Shown here: positions 32,928 to 41,874 of the stretch, piece after piece | How the letters are laid out: each line of letters begins with the position of its first letter | How positions within the stretch are numbered: position 1 is the stretch's first letter | DNA from: Cyanobium sp. NS01 | GTDB lineage: Bacteria > Cyanobacteriota > Cyanobacteriia > PCC-6307 > Cyanobiaceae | DNA: 64,000 nucleotides | Assembly: GCF_014280235.1 (NCBI RefSeq) | Contig: NZ_CP047940.1 | Coordinates: 2,542,001 to 2,606,000, forward strand | Direction of reading: 5' to 3' | Position numbers and translations under genes: made by a program | Notes under the pieces: generated by a model | Told to the model about the DNA's origin: nothing | Database searches by the model: none | What the model saw: only the letters and a program-made list of their open reading frames with translations

Positions 32928-33416
32928 ATGGAGAGGAGCGCCCTTCTCAGCCCCTGTGGCCGTTACCGCTACACCCTCTGGCGCCGCTGGGAGGCCAGCG
33001 GCGGCGTGCTGATGGTGATCGGTCTCAACCCCAGCAGCGCCGATGCCGTGCGCGACGATCCCACCCTGCGGCGTTGTCTCGGTTACGCCCGCGACTGGGG
33101 CTTCGGGGCTCTCTGCCTCACCAACCTGTTCGCCCTGCGGGCCACCCAACCGGCCGCCATCAAGGCTGCTGCCGATCCCGTGGGACCTGACAACGACCGG
33201 CAGCTGCGGGCGATGGCCCAGGCGGCAGACCTGAAGCTGGCCGCCTGGGGCGTAGGCGGCCAGTACAAGGGGCGTGCTGCCGCAGTGGCGGCGATGCTGA
33301 CAGGCCTGCACTGCCTGCGCCTCAGCCGGGATGGCCATCCCATGCACCCGCTGTATCTGCCCAGGGGGTTGGAGCCGCAGCCATGGTCGCCAGCCGGTAT
33401 TCCCCCAGAAGCATGA
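32928..33416 (+). CDS. DUF1643 domain protein
   Basis: A 162-residue cytoplasmic protein that fills the whole DUF1643 domain. Signatures are SPCGRYRYTLWRRW, GVLMVIGLNPSSADAVRDDP followed by TLRRC, DWGFGALCLTNLFALRAT, and AAWGVGGQYKGRAAAVAAML. The biochemical role of the family is unknown, although members occur next to restriction and phage genes. I chose ATG 32928 with AAGAGG upstream. It follows the MscS gene by 44 bases on the same strand and may be co-transcribed. Confidence 0.9.
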   Translation: MERSALLSPCGRYRYTLWRRWEASGGVLMVIGLNPSSADAVRDDPTLRRCLGYARDWGFGALCLTNLFALRATQPAAIKAAADPVGPDNDRQLRAMAQAADLKLAAWGVGGQYKGRAAAVAAMLTGLHCLRLSRDGHPMHPLYLPRGLEPQPWSPAGIPPEA

Positions 33417-33587
33417 AGGAATGAATCGATGCGAGGCCGCTTGAGGCTTCCTCCAACCGACACCTCTAAAATAGGTTTTCCAAGAAAAAGTTACCTCCAA
33501 GAAGTACCAGATGCTTTCGCAGGTTCGCCAGCGATCTTGAGAGCGGCAACTTCAGCATGGCCAAGTCAAGACGTCAGGAGAACTCCC

Positions 33588-34343
33588 ATGATCAGCATCG
33601 ACAGCAGTCAGGCCCATGTCCTGAGTGTGCGCCTTGAGGGGCTGGTAGAGAAAGCCGATATTCAGACCATGGAGAAAGCCTTTGAAGCGGCCTTCGCCAG
33701 CCAGGATCGCGTCAATCTGATCGTGGACATGGCGCAGTGGTCGGACATGACAGCCGATGCCATGGCCGCGGACGCCCGCTTCGAGTTCAGCCAGCTCGAC
33801 AAGATGGCGCGGGTGCCGCGCATGGCCATCATCTCGACCAAGCAGTTCATGCAGGCCTTGATGTCTCTGGTGCACGCCTTGATGCCGATGGTGGACATAA
33901 GGATGTTCGCCCCCGAAGCGATGGATGCCGCCGTGGCCTTCGCGGCCGAACGGCCTCCGATCGCGCCCGCGCCGAAACCAGCCCTGACGCTGATCGAGAC
34001 GGGCAGCCCTAGCCTCATCGCCTACGAATTGGATGGCACCATCAGCGAAGACGACATCGACACCGTGATGCCGGTGTTGAACAAGATGTTCACCCAACAG
34101 GAGCAGGTCGACCTGCTGGCGCGCATCAAGAGGTTCCACGGCATCGTGCCCACCTTGCTCACCAACACCTCTCTGCTCTCTGCCAAGTTCACGGCCATCG
34201 GCCACGTGCGCCGCTACGCCATCGTCGGGGGACCCGGCTGGCTGGGCACGTTGACGCAGATGATGGGCTCCATGCTGCCGATCAGCATGCGCCACTTCAG
34301 CGCCGAGCAGGAAGCTGACGCCTGGGCCTGGCTGAAGTCTTGA
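33588..34343 (+). CDS. Protein with two tandem SpoIIAA-like/STAS domains
   Basis: A 251-residue protein with a duplicated PF11964-type (SpoIIAA-like) domain. The first (ISIDSSQAHVLSVRLEGLVE, VNLIVDMAQWSDMTADAMAA) covers residues 1-120; the second (LTLIETGSPSLIAYELDGTI to ISMRHFSAEQEADAWAWL) covers 130-250. The second lacks the conserved VDMA-type Asp segment of the first, reading IKRFHGIVPTLLTNTS there. SpoIIAA-like domains in this family bind ligands or act in lipid- or phosphate-linked signalling; the role here is unknown. The ATG at 33588 has a strong ribosome binding site (CAGGAG). It is convergent with the LysR gene. Confidence 0.85.
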   Translation: MISIDSSQAHVLSVRLEGLVEKADIQTMEKAFEAAFASQDRVNLIVDMAQWSDMTADAMAADARFEFSQLDKMARVPRMAIISTKQFMQALMSLVHALMPMVDIRMFAPEAMDAAVAFAAERPPIAPAPKPALTLIETGSPSLIAYELDGTISEDDIDTVMPVLNKMFTQQEQVDLLARIKRFHGIVPTLLTNTSLLSAKFTAIGHVRRYAIVGGPGWLGTLTQMMGSMLPISMRHFSAEQEADAWAWLKS

Positions 34344-34356
34344 TCAGCTTGGCTGC

Positions 34357-35253
34357 TCAGGCCTCTGCGCAGAGATGGCCGTGCAGATAGGCCGCCAACT
34401 GGTGGATGAACTCCTCGGTCTTTCTTGGCCTGTAGGCCCGCTCGACATGCACGGCCTGCACCGGGAAGCTCTGCAGGGGGTGGGCGGGCAGCAGGCGGCG
34501 AACCTCGCCCTGGGCCAGGGCTTCGCGGAACACCCAGGCGGGCCCGAGGTGAACGCCCACGCCATCCCGCACCAACTGACGGATGGCGTTGACGCTGTTC
34601 ACGGTGATGTTGCTGCGCATCCGGGTGTGGGAAAACCTGCGGCCATCGGCAAACACAACGTCGCTTCTGGCCTGAACGGGGGAATAGAGGATGAAGTTGT
34701 GGTCGCTGAGGTCGGCGGGATCTTCGGGGGCACCATGGCGTTTCAGGTAGCTGTCGCTGGCCACAAGCACGCGGGGAACCACGCCGATCGGCCTGGCGAT
34801 CAGGCTTGAGGTCGGCATCGTTCCAATGCGGACGGCTACATCGATGTTGTCTTCCACCAGATTGGCGAAGTGGCTGCTGAACAGCAGCTCCACAGAGAGC
34901 TCCGGTGCCCGTTGCAGCATCTCCTGGACGACGGGAACCACGAATTCAGCGCCGAAATCCACCGGCGCGCTCACCCTGAGGGTGCCCCTGAGCAGCTCAA
35001 CACCGCTGGTGAGTTCCTCCTCCAGGGCAATCTCTTCATCCAGCAGTTGGCGCAGGCCGTCGTAGTAGCGCTGCCCGAGGTTGGTGGGCCGGGTGTGGCG
35101 CGTGGAGCGGTGCAGCAGTTTCACCTTGAGGCGTTTCTCGAGGGCCGCCATCTTGCGGCTGAGCGATGAGGGCTCCAGATGCAGCTGTTCGGCCGCCTGC
35201 TTGAAGCTGCCCGCCTCGACGATCTGAAGAAAGAGCTGCTGCAGGCTGTGCAT
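34357..35253 (-). CDS. LysR-family transcriptional regulator
   Basis: A 298-residue LTTR. The N-terminal winged helix (FLQIVEAGSFKQAAEQLHLE, LSRKMAALEKRLKVKLLHRS) is typical, with a T-rich linker, and the effector domain has LRVSAPVDFGAEFVVPVV, IDVAVRIGTMPTSSLIARPI and a final HGHLCAEA. It is divergent from the SDR gene at 35347 with 93 bases between the start codons, the classic layout for an LTTR that controls its neighbour. The effector is not predictable. Confidence 0.93.
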   Translation of the reverse strand: MHSLQQLFLQIVEAGSFKQAAEQLHLEPSSLSRKMAALEKRLKVKLLHRSTRHTRPTNLGQRYYDGLRQLLDEEIALEEELTSGVELLRGTLRVSAPVDFGAEFVVPVVQEMLQRAPELSVELLFSSHFANLVEDNIDVAVRIGTMPTSSLIARPIGVVPRVLVASDSYLKRHGAPEDPADLSDHNFILYSPVQARSDVVFADGRRFSHTRMRSNITVNSVNAIRQLVRDGVGVHLGPAWVFREALAQGEVRRLLPAHPLQSFPVQAVHVERAYRPRKTEEFIHQLAAYLHGHLCAEA

Positions 35254-35311
35254 GCTTCTTGCACTCAGCGCAATTTGTAAATGACATTCTCCCCACTACC
35301 CCTATTCCTGT

Positions 35312-35326
35312 CAACTAACTAGGTTG
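35312..35326. promoter_or_regulatory. Inverted repeat, candidate LysR operator
   Basis: CAAC-TAACTAG-GTTG lies between the divergent LysR and SDR genes, 20 bases before the SDR start. A second small palindrome, ATTTGTAAAT (35273-35282), is nearer the LysR gene. A role is inferred only from this position. Confidence 0.35.
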
Positions 35327-35346
35327 GCGTCGTCAGCGGAATCGCC

Positions 35347-36102
35347 ATGTCCAGTTGTGATCTCAAGAACGCCGTCGTGCTGATCGCCGGTGGCGCCAAG
35401 AACTTAGGAGGCTTACTCAGCCGCGACTTCGCCAGCCGTGGGGCCAACATTGTGGTGCACTACCACAGCCAGGCCGCTCAACAGCAGGCTGAAGCCACCG
35501 TGCAGGCCGTTCAGGATCTGGGCCGTGAGGCCTTCGCCATCCAGGCCGATCTCACAGCACCAGCAACGGTTCAGCGGGTGTTCGAGCAGGCCAGGGATCG
35601 CTTTGGTGGTGTGGATGTGGCGGTGAACACCGCGGGCATGGTGCTGCGCAAACCGATCGTGGACACCACCGAGGCGGACTACGACACGATGTTCGACATC
35701 AACGCCAAGGCCGCGTACTTCTTCATCAAAGAAGCAGGACGTCAGCTCAACGACAACGGCAAGATCATCACGATCGTGACCTCGCTGCTGGCGGCCTTCA
35801 CCGACGGGTACTCCACCTACGCGGGCAGTAAATCGCCGGTGGAGCACTTCACCCGAGCCGCGGCCAAGGAATTTGCCGCCCGCGGCATCTCGGTCACGGC
35901 GGTGGGCCCCGGACCCATGGACACACCCTTCTTCTATGGTCAGGAAACGCCCGAACGGGTGGGATTCCACAAGTCCCAGGCGATGGGGAATCAACTCACC
36001 CAGATCGAAGACATTGCCCCGATCGTGCGCTTCCTGGCCACCGAGGGCTGGTGGATCACCGGCCAGACCATCTTCGCCAACGGCGGCTACACCACCCGTT
36101 GA
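35347..36102 (+). CDS. Short-chain dehydrogenase/reductase
   Basis: A 251-residue SDR with Rossmann fold. The nucleotide-binding turn is LIAGGAKNLGGLLSRDFA, the Asp after beta-3 is in QADLTAPATVQ, the core NTAG sequence is VNTAGMVLRKPIVDT, the catalytic tyrosine and lysine are in YSTYAGSKSPVEH, and the C-terminal GQTIFANGGYTTR is typical. The GGAKNLGG variant of the glycine motif occurs in a subset of 3-oxoacyl-reductase-like SDRs. The substrate is unknown. It is divergent from LysR and the next gene follows by 11 bases, so an SDR-SnoaL-like operon under LysR control is likely. Confidence 0.92.
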   Translation: MSSCDLKNAVVLIAGGAKNLGGLLSRDFASRGANIVVHYHSQAAQQQAEATVQAVQDLGREAFAIQADLTAPATVQRVFEQARDRFGGVDVAVNTAGMVLRKPIVDTTEADYDTMFDINAKAAYFFIKEAGRQLNDNGKIITIVTSLLAAFTDGYSTYAGSKSPVEHFTRAAAKEFAARGISVTAVGPGPMDTPFFYGQETPERVGFHKSQAMGNQLTQIEDIAPIVRFLATEGWWITGQTIFANGGYTTR

Positions 36103-36113
36103 GGATTCATCCC

Positions 36114-36575
36114 ATGCGTCAGCAGTTCTGCAGCGTCTGGCCGGCAACCCTGGCCGGCATGCTCGTCTTCGCCGCCATCCCCCAATGTGGCCGCGCCCAA
36201 CCACCTTCGGCCGCGTCTGATCCTGCCCCCGGGGCTCCACTGGCCCAGGCGCTCCCGTCGGATCCAGGGGCGGTGGTGCGCCAGTTGCTGGAAGCGATGA
36301 CCAGCAACGATCCCGCACGGATCCGTGCCCTGTTCGCCGCCAACGCCTCCCAGGCCTATGGCAATGGTCCCGCCAAATCAGGCGAGGATTTTTTCCGCTG
36401 GCTCGACAGTGACATCATCGAGCGGGGCGGACGGGTGAACGACCCGCAGGTGGTTGTGACGGGTAACGACGTGGTGGTGACCGGCCAGTACAACAGCAGG
36501 GGTTATACGAGCCGGGCAGACTTCCTGTTCCGCGTCGAAGACGGGCGCATCGTCAGCTGGCGCATGCGCTACTGA
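36114..36575 (+). CDS. Secreted SnoaL/NTF2-like protein
   Basis: A 153-residue exported protein. An N-terminal signal peptide (SVWPATLAGMLVFAAIPQ) ends near an AQP or CGRAQ cleavage site. The mature part is a SnoaL/NTF2-like fold: VVRQLLEAMTSNDPARIRAL, FFRWLDSDIIERGGR, then VVVTGNDVVVTGQYNSRG and a final FRVEDGRIVSWRMRY. Such proteins bind small ligands and may have lost catalysis. The ATG at 36114 lies 11 bases after the SDR stop. Confidence 0.8.
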   Translation: MRQQFCSVWPATLAGMLVFAAIPQCGRAQPPSAASDPAPGAPLAQALPSDPGAVVRQLLEAMTSNDPARIRALFAANASQAYGNGPAKSGEDFFRWLDSDIIERGGRVNDPQVVVTGNDVVVTGQYNSRGYTSRADFLFRVEDGRIVSWRMRY

Positions 36576-36586
36576 TCCAGCCCGCT

Positions 36587-39412
36587 TCAGCCCAAGCCCT
36601 CCAGCCGTCCCCGCGCCAGCGCGGCCTGGGCTTCGGCCTCGGCCAGGTTGGCGCGGCACTCGGCCACCACCTCAGGCGGCGCCTTGCCGGCGAAGTTGGG
36701 GTTGGCGAGGCGACCGGCCAGGCCCTTGATCTCCTTCTCGGCCTTGGCGATGTCCTTTTCCAGGCGGCCGCGCAGGGCGGCCAGGTCCACCAGGCCCTCG
36801 ATCGGCAGCAGCACCTGGAGTTCCCCGCTCACGGCCGCCAGGCAGCGCTGGGGCCCCGCCGCCTGGGCTTCAGCTGCATCGCCTGCCGCGGTGCCCGGAT
36901 CGCGCACCTCCACCGAGGCGGCGCGGGTGAGGGCGGTGATGTCGCCGGTGGCCTGGCGCAGCACCGCCGCCAGCTCCGGCCGGCCGGTGAGGAACACCAC
37001 CGGAGCGCTCTGGGAGGGCTTGAGCCCCGCCACGGCGCGCAGGTTGCGCACCACCCGGATCGCCTCGATCAGCTCGGCGAACTGGGCCTCGAGGCCGTCA
37101 TCGAGGGCGGCTTCGTTCACGGCGGGCCAGCTCTGCAGGGCCAGGAAGCGGCCTTCCGCTTCGCCGCTGACCCCGTGCCAGAGATCTTCGCTCAGGTGCG
37201 GCATCAGCGGGTGCAGCAGCACCAGCAGTTCGGCGAGCACCTTGGCGAGCACCTGGCGGGCGACCCGCTGGTCGGCCAGCGCTTCGGCGCTGAGGGGCTC
37301 CCCTTCAACGGCGGGCCGGGGATTGAGGCGGCGTTTGAGCAGCTCGATCGTCCAGTCGCACACCTCATTCCAGGCGAACTCGTAGAGCCCCTTGGCCGCT
37401 TCGCCCAGGCCGTAGCTGCCGTAGCGCTCGGCGGTTTCGCGGTTCACCCTGGCCAGGCGCGAGAGGATCCAGCGGTCGGCGAGGCTTAACGCGGCCTGAT
37501 CGGGCTCGCCGAGGCTGGCCGGGGTTTCACCGCCCAGGTTGAGCAGGGCGAAGCGGGTGGCGTTCCAGAGCTTGTTGGCGAAGTTGCGGGCCGCCTCCAC
37601 CGTGGCTGAGCTGCCACTGGCGCGGTCGTAGTCGAGGCGGATGTCCTGGCCGGCTCCGGCCACCTCTCGCACCAGGGCGAAGCGCAGGGCATCGGCGCCG
37701 TAGCGCTCGATCAGGGGCAGCGGGTCGATGCCGTTGCCCGCTGATTTGCTCATCTTGCGGTTGGTCTCATCCCGCACCAGGCCGTGGATGTACACGTCCC
37801 GGAAGGGCATGCGGCCGGTGAAGGCGCCGGCCAGCATCGTCATCCGCGCCACCCAGAAAAAGATGATGTCGAAGCCGGTCACCAGCACGCTGGTGGGATA
37901 CCAGGTGGCCAGATCGGCGGCGCTCTCATCGGGCCAGCCCAGGGTGGAGAAGGGCCAGAGGCCGCTGGAGAACCAGGTGTCGAGCACGTCGGGGTCCTGC
38001 TCCAACTGCAACGGCCGCCCGGCGGCCCGCGACGCCGCACCGAACTGGTCCTCGGCTTGGCGGCGCGCTTCGGCGTCATCGCGGGCCACCACATAGGGCG
38101 TGGCCTCGGTGATCACGCCGCCGGTTTCACTCACCACGAACCAGGCGGGGATGCGGTGGCCCCACCAGAGCTGGCGGCTGATGCACCAGTCGCGGATGTC
38201 GGTGAGCCAGTCGCGGTACACCTTCTCCCAGCGCTGTGGCACGAAGCGGGGGGCGCCGCCATCGAGGGCCTCGCGGCAGCGGGCCGCCAGGGGCTCGGCC
38301 CTGGCAAACCACTGGGTGGAGAGCAGCGGCTCCACCGGCACCTTGCCGCGATCGGAAAAGGGAACGCTGTGGCGGTGGGGCTCCACCTTCACCAGGAAGC
38401 CCTCGGCCTCCATCGCCGCCACCACCGCCTTGCGCGCCTCGAAGCGATCCAGCCCGGCGAAGCGGCCGGCGGCGGCGTTCATCGTGCCGTCCTTGGCCAT
38501 CACCGTGATCAGGGGCAGGCCGTGGCGGGCGCCGATGGCGAAGTCGTTGGGGTCGTGGGCGGGGGTCACCTTGACGCAGCCGGTGCCGAAGGCCGGATCG
38601 ACGTGCTCATCGGCCACGATCGGGATCGCGCGGCCCACCAGGGGCAGGGTGAGCGTGCGGCCCACCAGGGCGGCGTAGCGGGGGTCGTCGGGGTGCACGG
38701 CCACGCCGGTGTCGCCCAGCAGCGTTTCGGGGCGGGTGGTGGCCACCACCAGATGGTCGGCGCCGCCACTGAGGGGGTAGCGGAAGTGCCAGAGGTGGCC
38801 GTCGAGCTCCTTCATCTCCACCTCCAGATCGCTCACCGCCGATCCCGAGGCCGGGCACCAGTTCACCAGGTATTCGCCCCGGTAGATCAGGCCCTGGTCG
38901 TGCAGGCGCACGAAGGCCTCCACCACCGCCTTGTTCAGGCCCTGATCGAGGGTGAAGCGCTCCCGCTGCCAATCCACCGAGTAGCCCAGGCGCCGCAGCT
39001 GGCCCACGATCGTGCCGCCGCTCTCGGCCTTCCAGCTCCAGGCCCGCTCCAGGAAGGCGTCGCGGCCGAGATCGTCCTTGCTGCCGCCTTCGGCCTTGAT
39101 CTGCTTCTCCAGGATCGACTGCACCGCGATCGAGGCGTGGTCGGTGCCGGGCAGGCACAGCACGTTTCTGCCCTGCAGGCGCTGGAAGCGCACGATCGTG
39201 TCGATCAGGGCCGTCTCGAAGCCGTGGCCCATGTGCAGGCTGCCGGTCACGTTCGGCGGCGGGATCACCACCGAAAACGGCTCACCCGGGGCCTCCGGAT
39301 CGGGATGGAAGGCGCCGGCGGCTTCCCAGGCGGCCTGCCAGCGGGCTTCGGTGCTGGCAGGGTCGTAGGTCTTGGGCAGGGCGCCGTCAGGAGCTGGGGT
39401 GGCCTCAGCCAT
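36587..39412 (-). CDS. valS: Valyl-tRNA synthetase
   Basis: The class I ValRS charges tRNA-Val. It is 941 residues from ATG 39412 ([10 protein letters not shown]), which I prefer over 39448, where the first 12 residues look like noncoding. The HIGH-type signature is [18 protein letters not shown] and the KMSKS loop [20 protein letters not shown] is near residue 554. The editing domain, the anticodon-binding domain and the C-terminal coiled coil ([20 protein letters not shown]) are all present. It ends 11 bases from the convergent SnoaL-like gene. Confidence 0.97.
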   Translation of the reverse strand: MAEATPAPDGALPKTYDPASTEARWQAAWEAAGAFHPDPEAPGEPFSVVIPPPNVTGSLHMGHGFETALIDTIVRFQRLQGRNVLCLPGTDHASIAVQSILEKQIKAEGGSKDDLGRDAFLERAWSWKAESGGTIVGQLRRLGYSVDWQRERFTLDQGLNKAVVEAFVRLHDQGLIYRGEYLVNWCPASGSAVSDLEVEMKELDGHLWHFRYPLSGGADHLVVATTRPETLLGDTGVAVHPDDPRYAALVGRTLTLPLVGRAIPIVADEHVDPAFGTGCVKVTPAHDPNDFAIGARHGLPLITVMAKDGTMNAAAGRFAGLDRFEARKAVVAAMEAEGFLVKVEPHRHSVPFSDRGKVPVEPLLSTQWFARAEPLAARCREALDGGAPRFVPQRWEKVYRDWLTDIRDWCISRQLWWGHRIPAWFVVSETGGVITEATPYVVARDDAEARRQAEDQFGAASRAAGRPLQLEQDPDVLDTWFSSGLWPFSTLGWPDESAADLATWYPTSVLVTGFDIIFFWVARMTMLAGAFTGRMPFRDVYIHGLVRDETNRKMSKSAGNGIDPLPLIERYGADALRFALVREVAGAGQDIRLDYDRASGSSATVEAARNFANKLWNATRFALLNLGGETPASLGEPDQAALSLADRWILSRLARVNRETAERYGSYGLGEAAKGLYEFAWNEVCDWTIELLKRRLNPRPAVEGEPLSAEALADQRVARQVLAKVLAELLVLLHPLMPHLSEDLWHGVSGEAEGRFLALQSWPAVNEAALDDGLEAQFAELIEAIRVVRNLRAVAGLKPSQSAPVVFLTGRPELAAVLRQATGDITALTRAASVEVRDPGTAAGDAAEAQAAGPQRCLAAVSGELQVLLPIEGLVDLAALRGRLEKDIAKAEKEIKGLAGRLANPNFAGKAPPEVVAECRANLAEAEAQAALARGRLEGLG

Positions 39413-39577
39413 GGAAACGGTGCACTGGCGATGGCCCCATGGTCTCAAAGCGGTTCGCCGGCCGCCTGGCCGCGGTTCTGGGGAAGCGTGACCGGCACCT
39501 CAAGCAGGAATGCGCAGAACCTGGGATGCGAGCAGCGGGCCAGGCTGCGGACGAGGGAGTGCCGATAGCATTGCCGC

Positions 39578-39997
39578 ATGGCAAGCGCCGTTGCCCAGCC
39601 CTTTCAGCCGCCGGCGATCCCGTGGCGGCAGAGGCGGACGCTGCAGCCGCTGGTGGATCTGGGTCCGGGCTTGGATCCGCACCTCTGCGGCCTGGCCCTG
39701 GCGCGGCTTTGCGCGGAACCGGATGTGCAGGCCGTGCTGGCCTTCGGGTCGCGGGCACGGGGCCACGCCCATGCCGATTCCGACCTGGATCTGGCCGTGA
39801 TCGTTCGCCAGCCCCAGCTCACACCGACCGAGAAGGCCTCCTGCTGGCACCGGTTCCGGGAGCGGATCGGCCTGCTGGGGGTGGGGGTGGACCTGGTGGT
39901 GGCCGGCAGCACCGACGCTGAGCGACTGAGCGGCTCCCGCTGGCATGTGTTCGGGGATATTGCCCGGGAGGGGAGGGTGCTGCATGTCGCCGGCTGA
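39578..39997 (+). CDS. MNT-type nucleotidyltransferase (antitoxin of a HEPN-MNT pair)
   Basis: A 139-residue minimal nucleotidyltransferase. The diagnostic motif is FGSRARGHAHADSDLDLAV, followed by a second acidic residue near GVGVDLVVAG. In HEPN-MNT pairs this kind of enzyme counteracts its partner, in characterised cases by transferring AMP groups onto it. The next gene overlaps it by 14 bases. About 25 residues precede the conserved fold. It is divergent from valS. Confidence 0.85.
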   Translation: MASAVAQPFQPPAIPWRQRRTLQPLVDLGPGLDPHLCGLALARLCAEPDVQAVLAFGSRARGHAHADSDLDLAVIVRQPQLTPTEKASCWHRFRERIGLLGVGVDLVVAGSTDAERLSGSRWHVFGDIAREGRVLHVAG

Positions 39998-40355
39998 AGA
40001 CGCGCGGCTGCTGCTGGCGATCGTGCGCCGGCATCTGCGCAGCCTGCGCTTCGGCCTGGATCCCGCCTACCCAGAAGAGGACTGGGGCTTCACGGCGCAG
40101 CAGGCCCTTGAGAAGCTCCTGAAGGCCTGGATCGTGCTGGCCGATCGCCAGCCGCCAAGAGCGCACGATCTGGCTGATCTGGCGGTGCTGGCGCAACAGC
40201 CCCTGGAGGGAGTGCTGCTGGCGCTGCAGGTGTTTGCGGTGGAGGCCCGCTATGAGGAGGGACCCTTTCCCCTGCCGGCTCCGCGACAGGACCTGCTGGC
40301 TTTGCTGGAGGTGGAGCTGGGTCGTTGCGAGCAGACAGTTGAGGGGTTGGGCTGA
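39984..40355 (+). CDS. HEPN domain protein (toxin of a HEPN-MNT pair)
   Basis: A 123-residue all-helical HEPN protein from ATG 39984 (MSPAEDARLLLAIVRRHLRS). The fold has EEDWGFTAQQALEKLLKAWI and the catalytic-type segment RQPPRAHDLADL, in which R and H sit in an Rx5H arrangement; the textbook spacing is Rx4-6H. Characterised relatives are ribonucleases. Its start overlaps the MNT stop, so the pair is probably expressed as one unit. The Fe(II)/2OG oxygenase gene converges with it. Confidence 0.8.
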   Translation: MSPAEDARLLLAIVRRHLRSLRFGLDPAYPEEDWGFTAQQALEKLLKAWIVLADRQPPRAHDLADLAVLAQQPLEGVLLALQVFAVEARYEEGPFPLPAPRQDLLALLEVELGRCEQTVEGLG

Positions 40356-40403
40356 GCGTTGCCACAAACTTCACCGGCCTTGAATCGCGCCTGGTCATCT
40401 CCG

Positions 40404-41036
40404 TCACTTCGCCGCCAGACGAGCCACGTAGGCCTCCAGGGTGCCGGCATTGATCCAGCCGGTGGCGATCGTTTTGCTGTGGTCGTGGCTCACCCGGCCG
40501 CGGTGGATGTGGGAGAGCCCAGCGGGGAAGAGCAGCAGCTTGCCCGCCTCGGCCTGCTCGTGGTGGCCCTGCCAGTGGAACTCGGTGCCCCCCTCGGGCA
40601 GGCTGTTGCAGTAGAGGATCCAGGCCAGCACACGTCGGTTCGGCTCGGTGTCCTCCTCGCTGAGGGTCCAGTCGCAGTGCCAGGCGTGGAAGGCCTCGCC
40701 CGGGGCGTAGCGCTGCAGGTTGAAGATCGGGTTCACGAACAGGGCCTGCTCCGGGCAGCACTGGCGCAGCAGCGGCCGCTCCCTCAGGTATTGGTTGAGG
40801 CCGGCCGTCACCCCCCGCAGGATCACCTCGGCCAGGGCGAAGGCCTCCGGATCGCTGGGGTCGATCGCCACCAGGCTGATGTCGGTGGACACCTTGGCGG
40901 GCGCGGCCTCGGGCCCAGCCTCCGGCCCGAAGGCCACCCCGGGGCGTTGCAGGTCGCTGCGCCGCTCGAAGAAGGCCATCACCGCATCGGCCAGGGCGCT
41001 GTAGCCGGGGTTGGTGTAGGTGGCGATCAGGGTCAT
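40404..41036 (-). CDS. Fe(II)/2-oxoglutarate-dependent oxygenase
   Basis: A 210-residue 2OG-Fe(II) oxygenase of the prolyl 4-hydroxylase-like group. The iron-binding H-x-D is in AWHCDWTLSEED near residue 119; the distal His and the 2OG-binding Arg are near SHIHRGRVSHDH (residue 180). The fold has NPIFNLQRYAPGEAFHAWHC and GTEFHWQGHHEQAEAGKLLL in the right order. The substrate is unknown. Its ATG overlaps the stop of the upstream gene by 4 bases, which indicates translational coupling. Confidence 0.85.
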   Translation of the reverse strand: MTLIATYTNPGYSALADAVMAFFERRSDLQRPGVAFGPEAGPEAAPAKVSTDISLVAIDPSDPEAFALAEVILRGVTAGLNQYLRERPLLRQCCPEQALFVNPIFNLQRYAPGEAFHAWHCDWTLSEEDTEPNRRVLAWILYCNSLPEGGTEFHWQGHHEQAEAGKLLLFPAGLSHIHRGRVSHDHSKTIATGWINAGTLEAYVARLAAK

Positions 41037-41524
41037 GGCGTGGCGGCGGGCGATGGCAGCTGCCAGGGAATGGCCACCGCGCCCTCCAGGCTGCTCCAGC
41101 GCCCGCGATCGGCCACCAGCTGGGCCTCCAGGCCCGCAGCGGCCACGGCCGCCGCCGCCCGCTGCAGATCAACGGGGGCGCCGCCGGGGGCCAGCGGCAG
41201 CACCAGCGCCGCCCCCTCGGCGGGATCGGCCACCACCTGCAGCTGAAGGAGCTCCAGCTCCCGCGTGAAGAACTGCTGCCGCAGGCGGCGGCTCAGGGCC
41301 GGATCGAGGCAGGCCCGAAAGGTCCGCAGCCCGGCCTCGTCGCCACTGCAGCCGCAGTTGAGTGCCAGCCAGATCAGCAGTTTCACCCAGCTCTCAGTGC
41401 TCCAGAGCGGCGCAAAGCTGCTGCGGTGCTGGCGCACCAGCTCGCCGATGGCGAACGCGGCAAGCCGGCCCCGGGTCGCCTCAGGAGCGCTTTGGCGAGG
41501 GGGCTGGGCAGCGGGTTCGGGCAT
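41033..41524 (-). CDS. Hypothetical protein coupled to the Fe(II)/2OG oxygenase
   Basis: A 163-residue protein from ATG 41524 (MPEPAAQPPRQSAPEATRGR). Predicted mainly helical: FAIGELVRQHRSSFAPLWST, ESWVKLLIWLALNCGCSGDE, then FRACLDPALSRRLRQQFFTR. It has several Cys, including the pair CGCSG. I do not recognise a family, but the tight 4-base overlap with the oxygenase and its cyanobacterial composition suggest a partner protein. The gene is divergent from the 84-residue acidic protein. Confidence 0.6.
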   Translation of the reverse strand: MPEPAAQPPRQSAPEATRGRLAAFAIGELVRQHRSSFAPLWSTESWVKLLIWLALNCGCSGDEAGLRTFRACLDPALSRRLRQQFFTRELELLQLQVVADPAEGAALVLPLAPGGAPVDLQRAAAAVAAAGLEAQLVADRGRWSSLEGAVAIPWQLPSPAATP

Positions 41525-41610
41525 GGTCACGGTCAGGACAACCGGGAACAAGGGCTGCGCCATCCTCGCCAGTGGGCAAACTGCAGAGGCAACGTCCCTG
41601 GAGACGCCCA

Positions 41611-41865
41611 ATGGCCCTGGATCTGAACGACCCGGAGCTCGAGTTCGCCGATCTGGTCACCGCCTATCAAAGCTGGGTGATGGCCGTGATCAACGACGAG
41701 AAGCTGGGTGGTGACCCCCTGCTCACCGACGACATCGCCGATGACGCGATCAATGCGATGCGCTTCCTGCCCGACGTGGTGACCAGCGCCATCGAGACCA
41801 CCCTGGCCCGCGTCTACGACGTGGACCCCGAAGAGCTCGACGGCCTGCTCTACCCGGAGGACTGA
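41611..41865 (+). CDS. Small acidic conserved hypothetical protein
   Basis: An 84-residue protein starting at ATG 41611 (MALDLNDPELEFADLVTAYQ), rich in Asp and Glu, with KLGGDPLLTDDIADDAINAM and a C-terminal VDPEELDGLLYPED. It looks like a conserved picocyanobacterial orphan. It is 9 bases upstream of the solute-binding lipoprotein gene and may be co-transcribed. Function unknown. Confidence 0.65.
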   Translation: MALDLNDPELEFADLVTAYQSWVMAVINDEKLGGDPLLTDDIADDAINAMRFLPDVVTSAIETTLARVYDVDPEELDGLLYPED

Positions 41866-41874
41866 GCCCCCACG

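Noticed and set aside
39439-39577. A short frame ([20 protein letters not shown]) upstream of the MNT gene
   Set aside because: It runs on into an alternative frame of the MNT gene, has no domain and no ribosome binding site.
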